A DNA stretch of 5,482 bases from contig JAFUXX010000262.1 in assembly GCA_017476965.1 (NCBI GenBank), forward strand, positions 1 to 5,482, read 5' to 3'. The translations under genes were made by a program, and so were the position numbers. This document shows positions 1 to 5,482 of the stretch, in pieces (the first letter of the stretch is position 1; every line of letters starts with the position of its first letter). The notes under the pieces were generated by a model that worked only from the letters and a program-made list of their open reading frames with translations, did not search any database and was not told the DNA's origin. Origin of the DNA: Kiritimatiellia bacterium. GTDB taxonomy: Bacteria; Verrucomicrobiota; Kiritimatiellia; RFP12; UBA3636.

Positions 1-2484
1 GGCGACGCCGGAACGCGCGTCTTCGACGTCGCGCCCGGCGCGCGCCTCGACATGGACGGCATCTCCTGGCGCATGGACCACACGCGCGTCAACCTCGCGA
101 AGGGCGCGGTCTGGAACGCCGACCTGACCTCGCTCTCGCTCGACGGCGGCATGAAGGACAACCTCTGGGACGTCGCCGGCCGCGCCGTCTTCCCGCGCGG
201 CATCCGCGTCTCCCGCGCCGACTGGGGCCACGAGCTCAAAGTCGTCCTGCGCGAAGGCGGCGAGCTTCTCGTCGGCGGCCCGGTCTCGACGAACGGCGTC
301 AAGAAGTGCCGCCTCGAAGTCGTCCTGGAGGGCGGCGAACTCACCCTCTTCTGGGACGCCCGCATCGAGCCCGGCCTCGTGCGCGTCGCGCCCGGCGCCA
401 AGGTGACCGTCCGCGTGGCCCGCGGCGCAGTTTTCGACCGCTCCGCGATCGAGGTTCCGCCAGACGCCAGACTCGACGTCGTCGCGAACGCCCCCCTGCC
501 GCCGAATCTGCCCCAGCGCTACCTGATCGACGTCAAGTACGACCGCACCGGCCGCAGCTGGTGGATTTCGCTCGACTCCGCCAAGGACGAAATCCGCTCC
601 TGGGCCGTCCGCTACCCCAACCCCGACGTCGAGTCGCCGATGAAGGTGCTGGTCCGCAAACCCGCGGACACCGTCTTCCGCCGCCGCTTCCCCGCCGGCC
701 CCGGCCCGTGGAAGATCGACGTCGCCATCGAAAACGACCGCGGCGAAAAGACGATCGAGAGCGTCGTGGTGCGCCGCCCCGGAAAAACGGTCAAGCCCCC
801 CGCCCCCAACGAATTCGTCCTGGTCGGCCATACCGGCTACGGCGACGCCCACGACCTGACGCGCGACATTCTCGCCGACGACCTCTGCAACCTTTACGTC
901 GGCTGGCACACCGCCTCCAAGACGCTCCCGGAAAACGTCCCCGCCGACATCGCCGACGCCTGGGCCCGCGCCATCCTCGACCGCAAGATGTGGTCGATGA
1001 GCATCTACTCCGGGGACGACCGCAAGCTCCAGGCCAAGCTCGACGCCGCCTTCGGCGGCCGCTACATCGGCAACAACATCGGCGAATACGCGAGCTTCAT
1101 GTACCAGGGCCGCGAAAACTGTCCGCTCCCGATGGCCGCCGACCTCATGACGGCCAAGGAGAGTTTCGTGAACCGCTACCTCGGCAAGGCCGGCTTCGGA
1201 TGGATGGCCAACTTCCCGTGGATGTTCTCGACCTGCGGCGCCGCGCTCTCCTGCTACGAACTTGCCGGCGGCATCGACTTCATCTGCAACGAGCAGTGGG
1301 CGATCGGCGCCCAGAACATCGCCCACACCTCGGCCGAAGCCCGCGGCGCCGCCCGCAAGTGGGGCCCCGAATACTGGTGCGCGTGGAACGCCCACGAATG
1401 GCAGACCACCGCAATCCCCTACCGCACCGCCCAGAAGTACGACTCCTGCCTCGCCGGCTTCCTCCAGGAGTATGTCTTCGGGACGTCGATGATCGTCCTC
1501 GAATCCGGCGCGCAGGGCAAGCAGGCCTGGCAATACACCTCCGACGAGCCCGGCCAGCCCAAGGAGGAGCGCGCCAAGGAGGGCTACGACGGCTACGTCG
1601 CCAAGCACTACCGCAAAACGGTCAAGGACTTCTACGAATGGGTCAAGGCCAACCCGCGCGACGCCGGGACGCCCGAAACGAAAATCGCCATGGCCCTCGG
1701 CAACCTCGACGCCTACCTCGGCCAGAACGGCGGCTTCACCGTCTGGTCGCAGCACGACAACGCCGCGTCCGCCCCCAAACTCTGGAAATACGGGCCGCCC
1801 GAGCACACCCAGGCGCTGCTCGAAGACGTCTTCTTCCCCCGCCCGAAGGACCTGCTCGCGCCATTCCCCAACAACTGGCTTGCAGGAACTCCGTTCGGCC
1901 AGGTCGACGTGATGCACGTCGACGGCGAATCGACCATCGCCGACCTGCGCCGCTACAAGCTGCTCGTCTTCGGCGGCTGGAACACCGTCGTCCCCGAACA
2001 GCGCGACCTCCTGGAGCGCTACGTCCGCGAGGGCGGCACCCTCGTGATGTCGCGCCCGGAATTGACGACGCGCCTCGACCGCGACTTCGTCGGCTACGCC
2101 GATTCCGACCTCGCGCCGCTCTTCGGATGGCTCCCGCCCGAGGGCGCCCCGGGCGAATTCCTTGAAAAGAAATTCGGCGCTGGCCGCCTCTTCCTCTTCA
2201 CCGGCCGCGACTTCCCCGCCGCCACCAAGGAAGGGCGCGACGCCTACGTTTCCCTCGTGAAACGTCTCGCCGGCGAAGTCGCGCAGTCCGCGACGATCTC
2301 CTCCCCCGTCCCCGGCGAAACCGACGCGATCTGCTTCGCCGTCTATCCGTCCACGGTCTATTTCCTCAACATGGACGCCGTGAAGCCGCGGACATTCTCC
2401 GCGCGCATCGACGGCCGCGAATCGCAAATCACCCTCGCCCCCTGCGAAATCCGCGCCGTCCGCCGCCCCTTTGCCAGACGCTAG
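1..2484 (+). CDS. Large multidomain glycoside-hydrolase-like protein with GATase-like domain (5' end outside window)
   Basis: The frame is open from base 1 to a TAG at 2482-2484 (827 residues). The methionine at 52 sits inside continuous coding sequence, so the true start lies upstream. Residues 1-150 are rich in short beta-strand repeats of the type VAPGA+hydrophobic. About 155-260 look like an immunoglobulin-like sandwich. From about residue 270 (NEFVLVGHTGYGD) a barrel-like core begins. Strand-end acidic residues that could be catalytic are E362 (IGNNIGE), E431 (ICNEQW) and E501 (IVLESG). Residues 651-688 (YKLLVFGGWNT, then YVREGGTLVMSRPEL) resemble the class-I glutamine-amidotransferase-like domain that follows the barrel in GH42 beta-galactosidases. 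A beta domain closes the protein. I infer a glycosidase acting on a plant or host glycan, but cannot name the family. A signal peptide would lie outside the window. It converges on the minus-strand genes. Confidence 0.85.
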   Translation, partial: GDAGTRVFDVAPGARLDMDGISWRMDHTRVNLAKGAVWNADLTSLSLDGGMKDNLWDVAGRAVFPRGIRVSRADWGHELKVVLREGGELLVGGPVSTNGVKKCRLEVVLEGGELTLFWDARIEPGLVRVAPGAKVTVRVARGAVFDRSAIEVPPDARLDVVANAPLPPNLPQRYLIDVKYDRTGRSWWISLDSAKDEIRSWAVRYPNPDVESPMKVLVRKPADTVFRRRFPAGPGPWKIDVAIENDRGEKTIESVVVRRPGKTVKPPAPNEFVLVGHTGYGDAHDLTRDILADDLCNLYVGWHTASKTLPENVPADIADAWARAILDRKMWSMSIYSGDDRKLQAKLDAAFGGRYIGNNIGEYASFMYQGRENCPLPMAADLMTAKESFVNRYLGKAGFGWMANFPWMFSTCGAALSCYELAGGIDFICNEQWAIGAQNIAHTSAEARGAARKWGPEYWCAWNAHEWQTTAIPYRTAQKYDSCLAGFLQEYVFGTSMIVLESGAQGKQAWQYTSDEPGQPKEERAKEGYDGYVAKHYRKTVKDFYEWVKANPRDAGTPETKIAMALGNLDAYLGQNGGFTVWSQHDNAASAPKLWKYGPPEHTQALLEDVFFPRPKDLLAPFPNNWLAGTPFGQVDVMHVDGESTIADLRRYKLLVFGGWNTVVPEQRDLLERYVREGGTLVMSRPELTTRLDRDFVGYADSDLAPLFGWLPPEGAPGEFLEKKFGAGRLFLFTGRDFPAATKEGRDAYVSLVKRLAGEVAQSATISSPVPGETDAICFAVYPSTVYFLNMDAVKPRTFSARIDGRESQITLAPCEIRAVRRPFARR

Positions 2485-2617
2485 CGGACGCCGCGACGCA
2501 CGTCGCCCCCCCCCCGGCCTCCGCCGCCTCAGTTCCCGCCACCAGTAACCGAGATGGATTGTTTTCGGTTGCACGAATCAAAGCATCTCACGATTGTTCC
2601 GGCGCCGTCCATCGCTT
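2485..2617. other. Convergent intergenic region with C10 run and weak hairpins
   Basis: This is the only spacer between the plus-strand gene and the minus-strand block. Just after the TAG, gcgacg/cgtcgc (2493-2498 and 2501-2506) can form a five-base-pair hairpin with a gcac loop, followed by ten consecutive C (2506-2515). Further on, gagatg/catctc (2551-2556 and 2584-2589) forms a second weak inverted repeat. Inside it lies gattgttttcgg (2557-2568), and outside it gattgttccgg (2592-2602), which is nearly a direct copy. Neither hairpin is followed by a T-run, so a classical intrinsic terminator is not shown. The stretch from about 2545 to 2600 is visibly more AT-rich than the genes around it. 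I see no gene in it. Confidence 0.5.
2551..2589. repeat. Weak inverted repeat in convergent spacer, possible bidirectional terminator
   Basis: The arms gagatg (2551-2556) and catctc (2584-2589) pair perfectly. An inner gatt/aatc pair (2557-2560 and 2576-2579) extends the stem across a one-sided four-base bulge. Its place between two convergent genes fits a shared transcription end, but the stem is short and has no U-tract on either strand, so the role is only suggested. Confidence 0.25.
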
Positions 2618-2851
2618 TCAGAGCGGGTAGTAGCCGCCGGTCTTTTTGCTGCCGCGGTGCACGATCCTGCCGGCCGCGACCAGAGCGGCGATGCCGCGCT
2701 TCACCGTTTCGACGCTGCGCCCGACCTTCAGCGCCAGCCGCTCGCGGTTGATGCCGGGAGAAGCTTTTACGACACCCAAAACGGCTTCTTCGAGATTTCC
2801 GGTTGTCGGGTCGTTTATCGGGTCTTCCGGCTCAAAAAGAGAGGACATCAC
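2618..2851 (-). CDS. Small winged-helix protein (C-terminal piece of a Fic-family regulator)
   Basis: The 77-residue frame begins GTG-ATG (2851, 2848) and ends TGA at 2618-2620. From residue 18 it reads as one compact winged helix: a first helix around EEAVLGVVKA, a turn with SPGI, a second helix RERLALKV, a recognition helix SVETVKRGIAALVAAG, and a wing ending HRGSKKTGGYY. This domain commonly ends Fic-family proteins and AlbA_2/RecG-like ATP-binding regulators, where it binds DNA or is presumed to. I see no Shine-Dalgarno sequence before either start codon. The same frame also continues upstream with Fic-like residues, so this start cuts into a conserved motif. It is therefore more likely the tail of a broken gene than a complete protein, although a free DNA-binding peptide could be made. 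Confidence 0.45.
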   Translation of the reverse strand: MMSSLFEPEDPINDPTTGNLEEAVLGVVKASPGINRERLALKVGRSVETVKRGIAALVAAGRIVHRGSKKTGGYYPL

Positions 2852-2991
2852 GACGGCGGAATCGACGTGGACGCCTTCGATGGCGCTCGTCGTGACGGCT
2901 TCGTCCGTGAGCGTCTGCGCGACGTCCTCCGGTTCCGGCGGCGTTGCAAGCGATGCTTTGACGTCGCGGAAAGCCTTCGCCGAGTTCCGCT

Positions 2992-3015
2992 CCTTCGCCC
3001 GCGCCTTCGCCCGCG
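2992..3015. repeat. Perfect 12-bp tandem duplication
   Basis: The unit ccttcgcccgcg occurs twice head to tail (2992-3003 and 3004-3015), and the next two bases also continue the pattern. Being a multiple of three, it keeps the minus-strand frame open and yields alternating Ala-Lys-Ala-Arg residues. It directly abuts the inverted repeat starting at 3016. This looks like replication slippage in a decaying or low-complexity stretch. Confidence 0.9.
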
Positions 3016-3048
3016 CCGCCGCCCCGCGACCCGGTCGCGGGGCGGCGG
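3016..3048 (-). repeat. Perfect 16-bp inverted repeat just after the GH78 stop; possible terminator hairpin
   Basis: Bases 3016-3031 pair perfectly with 3033-3048 around the single base 3032. In RNA this is a stem of about 15 GC-dominated pairs with a three-base loop. It begins 16 bases beyond the GH78 TAG in the direction of transcription, where a terminator would be expected. No T-run follows (the next minus-strand bases are cgcgggcgaagg), so it is not a canonical intrinsic terminator. It could still pause polymerase or protect the mRNA 3' end. It lies inside the open frame of the Fic remnant, where it encodes Ala/Pro/Arg/Gly residues. Confidence 0.75.
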
Positions 3049-3064
3049 ACTTGCTTGCGCGGCG

Positions 3065-4663
3065 CTACGGAACTTCGATCGGGCCGCGCAGGGTCGGGAT
3101 GCGGCCAGAGGCCGATGCAAGGCCGGCGGGCAGTTTGCGGCGGACCGTATATTCGGCGAATCCGGGTGCGGTAGGTTCGACGCCGAGGAGGCCGAAGGTC
3201 AGTTCGCCCGCAAGGGCCGTGTCTGGATGGGCTTCGTCGCCCCAGCCGCGCTCGTGCAGGCTCATGCATTCGCTCGTGAGGTGCGGGCCCGGCCAAGCGG
3301 GATCGACCGCTTTGAGCCAGTTGTGCTCGCGGATGCGGCGCAGCGCTTCGCCGGGCAGCCCGTACCGGAACGCGCCACGCACGAGCAGAAGCTGGAACTT
3401 GCCGTGGTCTATGCGCGGTGTGCGCGCAAGCGCGGCGGCGGCTTCGGGCGGCGTGTAGAATCCCGCGGCCAAGGCAAGCGCGGCCGCGGCCGGGTCGGGC
3501 TGTCCGGGGTTTTCGAGCGAAAGGGAGAAAAGCGACCCCGGCAAAAGAAAGCGCGAGCGCACGACCGCGGCCGTGGTCTCCGCTTCGCGCGCGAACTTTT
3601 CGGCGTCGGCGTCGCGTCCGATTGCGTGCGCGAGAAGCGACATGTCGCGCCGCACGAGCCACAGCAGGATGTTCATGTAGGCGCGGCGGTGCGTCGAATC
3701 GGCGCCGAAAACGAGCGCGGCGGCGTGCTTCGAGGTTTCCGGGCGTTGCAGGAATGTTCCGTCGCCGCCGGTGCGGGCGCGCAGGTAGTCCATGAGCCGC
3801 AACGCCGGGCCGTAAAGTTCCCGGACAAGCGCGAAATCGCCGGTGTAGAGCAGATGGTCCCAAAGCACGGGAACGAACCACGCGGCGAATTCGTCGGACG
3901 GAAACGGCCCGCAGTCTCCGGCGGCCAGAGGCCCGTGCGCGTCGGGATACGGGCAGGCCTGGATGTAGCCGTCGGCAGTCTGGTTGTCGGCGAGCAGCCG
4001 CAGCGAACCGGGCATATAGGGGGAGTCCGGTCCCCATGCGGCGTACATGTTGCGCTGCGCGAACCACAGGTCCCCGCTCCAGACGAGGCGGTCGCGCTTG
4101 GCGCCGTCGGAAAGGAAAGGACGCGGCGACGGAATCGCGGCGAGCTGGCACGTGCGCACGGAGGCGTGCCAAAGCGCCGCGAGCGCCGGATCGGAACACT
4201 CGAACGCGCCGACGACGGGTTCCTCCGCGTGCGTGCCGCGGTTTTCGAGTTTGAAGCGCGAGATCGCGACCGCGGTGCCCGGGGTGTCGAGCGTGAAGCG
4301 CACGTAGCGCACGAGCCCCTGTTGGAGCGGCGCTTCGAAGCGCCCCGGCGCGGCGACGCGGAAGAGATCGTGCCGGTTCGTGCTTGCGGGCGGAACGGGC
4401 AGCGGCACGTCCGGCCCGAGGTACGTGGCGCGCGTTTCGTGCGTGAAGTCGCCTGTGTCGCAGAGCCCGCCGGGATGACAGCAGCAGGACACGCGCACCA
4501 CGGGCGCCCCCTCTGCCTCGGAGGCGGTGAATGCCGGGTAGCCGCCCTCGCAGTCCGGCCCGAAGTCGAGCACCACGACAGGGCGCTCGCCGCCGGCGGG
4601 CCAGGCGAGACGAAACTCGGAGTCAACGGGCAGCGCGCGGAGCGCCTTGTCGTTTTCGGCCAT
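3065..4663 (-). CDS. GH78 alpha-L-rhamnosidase-like protein, short form
   Basis: The 532 residues fit the GH78 layout: an N-terminal beta domain (VVVLDFG, residues 30-35, to about 140), then an (alpha/alpha)6 barrel. DGAKRDRLVWSGD (186-198) matches the GH78 signature in which Bacillus RhaB has Asp567, Glu572 and Asp579. D186 and D198 are kept, and the Glu position is D191. LWDHLLYTGDF (267-277) is a typical barrel helix. E465 in TSECMS and H479 in EAHPDTA align with the C-terminal catalytic Glu/His region. GH78 enzymes hydrolyse terminal alpha-L-rhamnose from polysaccharides or glycosides. The usual DW motif near residue 310 is replaced by RPETSK. The protein stops at GPIEVP, where relatives usually run on for a final beta tail, and it lacks the extra N-terminal domains of 700-1000-residue members. 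I see no signal peptide, which suggests a cytoplasmic enzyme. The ATG has no clear Shine-Dalgarno; TGA at 4703-4705 limits the frame upstream. Confidence 0.85.
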   Translation of the reverse strand: MAENDKALRALPVDSEFRLAWPAGGERPVVVLDFGPDCEGGYPAFTASEAEGAPVVRVSCCCHPGGLCDTGDFTHETRATYLGPDVPLPVPPASTNRHDLFRVAAPGRFEAPLQQGLVRYVRFTLDTPGTAVAISRFKLENRGTHAEEPVVGAFECSDPALAALWHASVRTCQLAAIPSPRPFLSDGAKRDRLVWSGDLWFAQRNMYAAWGPDSPYMPGSLRLLADNQTADGYIQACPYPDAHGPLAAGDCGPFPSDEFAAWFVPVLWDHLLYTGDFALVRELYGPALRLMDYLRARTGGDGTFLQRPETSKHAAALVFGADSTHRRAYMNILLWLVRRDMSLLAHAIGRDADAEKFAREAETTAAVVRSRFLLPGSLFSLSLENPGQPDPAAAALALAAGFYTPPEAAAALARTPRIDHGKFQLLLVRGAFRYGLPGEALRRIREHNWLKAVDPAWPGPHLTSECMSLHERGWGDEAHPDTALAGELTFGLLGVEPTAPGFAEYTVRRKLPAGLASASGRIPTLRGPIEVP

Positions 4664-4702
4664 GATTGAAAGACGATTTTGTTGCGGTGGAAGCGCGGCG
4701 CG

Positions 4703-4916
4703 TCACTCCGCGGCGGCGCCGTGCGAGAGACCGTCCAGCTGCGCGCGCTTGCGGGCGTTGTTCTCGGACCGGCGGAAGAACTCGGGTCCCATGCCGTGGC
4801 CGGCGGCTTCGGCGAAGAGGGCGCGGAGGAAGCAGCGCAGGGAGGGGTACGGGAGATTGCGGTACATGGGGCGTCGTGACGGGCGGGGCGGTGCGGGGGA
4901 TGAATTGCGAGCGCAT
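4703..4916 (-). CDS. Small ORF of unknown function, probably one base out of frame
   Basis: From ATG at 4867 to TGA at 4703-4705 the frame gives 54 residues (MYRNLPYPSLRCFLRAL..., ending HGAAAE) with G or C at nearly every third position, as in the neighbouring genes. Upstream of 4867 that bias disappears from this frame. It appears instead in the frame starting at ATG 4916 (MRSQFIPRTAPPVTTP). The switch falls at a CCCC run (4868-4871), so removing one C would join both parts into about 70 residues. The longer peptide would be basic, with an amphipathic helix around CFLRALFAEAAG. I recognise no family. It stops 39 bases before the GH78 start and could be co-transcribed with it. A weak AGGGG lies only two bases before ATG 4916. 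It may be two short ORFs, a frameshifted gene, or chance. Confidence 0.4.
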
Positions 4917-4931
4917 CGCCCCTGCATCACA

Positions 4932-4961
4932 ATGATATCGGAACGTGGTGTTTTACTCCAA
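4932..4961 (-). promoter_or_regulatory. Candidate sigma-70-type promoter for the small ORF and GH78 gene
   Basis: On the minus strand TTGGAG (4961-4956) and TATCAT (4937-4932) are separated by 18 bases. The -10 matches the TATAAT consensus at five of six positions, but the -35 matches only at TTG. The predicted transcript would begin near 4925, just before ATG 4916. The element sits in a local AT-rich island (about 4925-4972) directly behind the stop of the upstream glycosidase gene, the only such island in the minus-strand block. Confidence 0.35.
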
Positions 4962-4969
4962 TGCAATTT

Positions 4970-5482
4970 TCACCTGAGCGCGCCGCCCTCGAAGAATACC
5001 GGCGATTCAGAAATGGCGAGAGTGAAAGCGCCGGAAGAAGTGCGGGAAGGCGCGACGGGGCGACCCAAGAGATCGAAGAAGCGGACGGCTTCCGAATCGA
5101 AGCGCAGCGCATGCGTCTCCGGATCTCCGGTCTTCCACAGGACGCCGGAGGCAGTGCCGTCGGGGCGCGTCCACTGCGGGAAGAAAAATCCGCTTGCTTC
5201 GTCGCGCCACGGGCCGGGGGTCTGCACGGAACCTGCGGGCCGCATCGCGATGAAGGTCCGGTAGGCGAAGAACGCCGGCTTTGGCGAGAAATCCTTGTGC
5301 GTGAGGCCGAAGTGGTGCTCGCTGAAATCCGGATCGGTCTCGCGGCCGCGGAATTCGTACCAGAAGAATTCGTCGACTCCCTTGGCGGCTGCGATCGCGG
5401 CGGCGCGCACGAGGTAGCGGGCCTGGGCGGCTTCGGAGGTTGTCGCGGTCTGGCCGCGCGCCCGGATGCCACTCACGACCAC
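4970..5482 (-). CDS. C-terminal part of a GH-A clan (TIM-barrel) glycosidase
   Basis: The frame is open to the window edge, so only the last 170 residues are seen; the stop is TGA at 4970-4972. The apparent GTG start at 5482 is internal coding sequence. Residues 15-45 (TSEAAQARYLVRAAA, then GVDEFFWYEF) match the last barrel helix and strand of GH39/GH5-like enzymes. HHFGLTHKDFSPKPAFFAYRTF (about 56-77) is the conserved end of that barrel. Then come beta strands of a small C-terminal sandwich (ASGVLWKTGD, FDLLGRPV, ISESPVFFEGG). The family hydrolyses beta-glycosidic bonds by a retaining mechanism; the substrate cannot be told here. In relatives the nucleophile Glu sits in a [VI]W[VI][TS]EG-type strand about ten residues before the SEEEQA helix; here that strand reads VVVSG. 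It precedes the small ORF and GH78 on the same strand. Confidence 0.8.
   Translation of the reverse strand: MVVSGIRARGQTATTSEAAQARYLVRAAAIAAAKGVDEFFWYEFRGRETDPDFSEHHFGLTHKDFSPKPAFFAYRTFIAMRPAGSVQTPGPWRDEASGFFFPQWTRPDGTASGVLWKTGDPETHALRFDSEAVRFFDLLGRPVAPSRTSSGAFTLAISESPVFFEGGALR

Larger units (their letters stand above)
2618..3064 (-). pseudogene. Fic-family remnant: inhibitory-helix motif joined to winged helix, Fic core missing
   Basis: Reading minus from the codon after the GH78 stop gives 148 uninterrupted residues. Residues 1-30 are Ala/Arg/Lys-rich and look like low-complexity linker. Residues 59-64 are TSAIEG, matching the Fic inhibitory motif [S/T]xxxE[G/N]. The surroundings (LTDEAVT before it, VHVD and VVMSS after it) resemble the DUF4172 region preceding Fic domains, where an (E)VxxTSAIEGxxLDxxxVxSS pattern is typical. 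Where roughly 250 residues with the catalytic HxFx[D/E]GNGRxxR loop should follow, the frame passes directly to the winged helix. No ATG, GTG or TTG occurs between 3064 and 2852. I infer an internally deleted gene that has lost its start. Alternatives are a stand-alone Fic inhibitor (compare VbhA antitoxins) or readthrough from GH78. Confidence 0.55.

Noticed and set aside
306..2165. Plus-strand 619-codon frame inside the large gene
   Set aside because: It is an out-of-frame shadow with extreme Arg/Pro content.
2485..2617. tRNA or small RNA gene in the convergent spacer
   Set aside because: No cloverleaf, no T-loop GTTCRA box and no clear promoter; only weak hairpins.
3016..3048. CRISPR repeat or phage attachment site
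   Set aside because: There is a single palindrome, with no regularly spaced copies, no integrase, and no duplicated site in the window.
2832..4199. Minus-strand open frame of 455 codons in another phase
   Set aside because: It overlaps GH78 out of frame, is Arg/Ala/Pro-rich and shows no family features.
2594..4669. Plus-strand open frame of 691 codons across the GH78 and Fic-like region
   Set aside because: It lies antisense to the recognisable GH78 gene, its product is Arg/Gly/Ala-rich without any domain, and such long mirror frames are common in very GC-rich DNA.
4623..4916. Full 97-codon minus frame from ATG 4916 through the GH78 start
   Set aside because: Only its first 16 codons show coding bias; the rest is Arg/Pro-rich shadow, so just the beginning is used in the small-ORF call.

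Overview
The window is very GC-rich throughout, with third codon positions almost always G or C in the real reading frames. It is packed with carbohydrate-active genes whose start codons lack clear Shine-Dalgarno sequences. This suits a polysaccharide-degrading bacterium, perhaps of the Planctomycetota-Verrucomicrobiota-Lentisphaerota-Kiritimatiellota group. The taxonomic guess is weak inference, because no marker gene is present.

Layout. Positions 1-2484 (+) hold the 3' part of a large gene for a multidomain protein: an N-terminal beta-rich region, a TIM-barrel-like glycosidase core, a glutamine-amidotransferase-like flap as in GH42 enzymes, and a C-terminal beta domain. A short convergent intergenic stretch follows (2485-2617). 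Everything after it reads on the minus strand. In transcription order, from right to left, this is: the C-terminal end of a second glycosidase of the GH-A barrel type (5482-4970); a 306-base gap holding a plausible promoter and a small, possibly frameshifted ORF (4916-4703); a compact GH78 alpha-L-rhamnosidase-like gene (4663-3065); a perfect 16-bp inverted repeat beside a 12-bp tandem repeat; and a short frame (3064-2618) with pieces of a Fic protein.

The most unusual part is 2618-3064 (-). It stays in the same frame as the GH78 gene after its TAG stop and encodes a Fic-type inhibitory helix motif (TSAIEG). The flanking residues look like the DUF4172 region that precedes Fic domains, and a C-terminal winged helix follows. 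The Fic catalytic core is absent, and no ATG, GTG or TTG lies between the TAG and position 2851. The simplest reading is an internally deleted Fic relic left downstream of a shortened GH78 gene. A stand-alone inhibitor/regulator or a stop-readthrough fusion are livelier alternatives.

The three glycosidase-like genes suggest a saccharide-utilisation locus handling a complex, possibly rhamnose-containing polymer. No transporter, sulfatase or dedicated sugar regulator is visible here.
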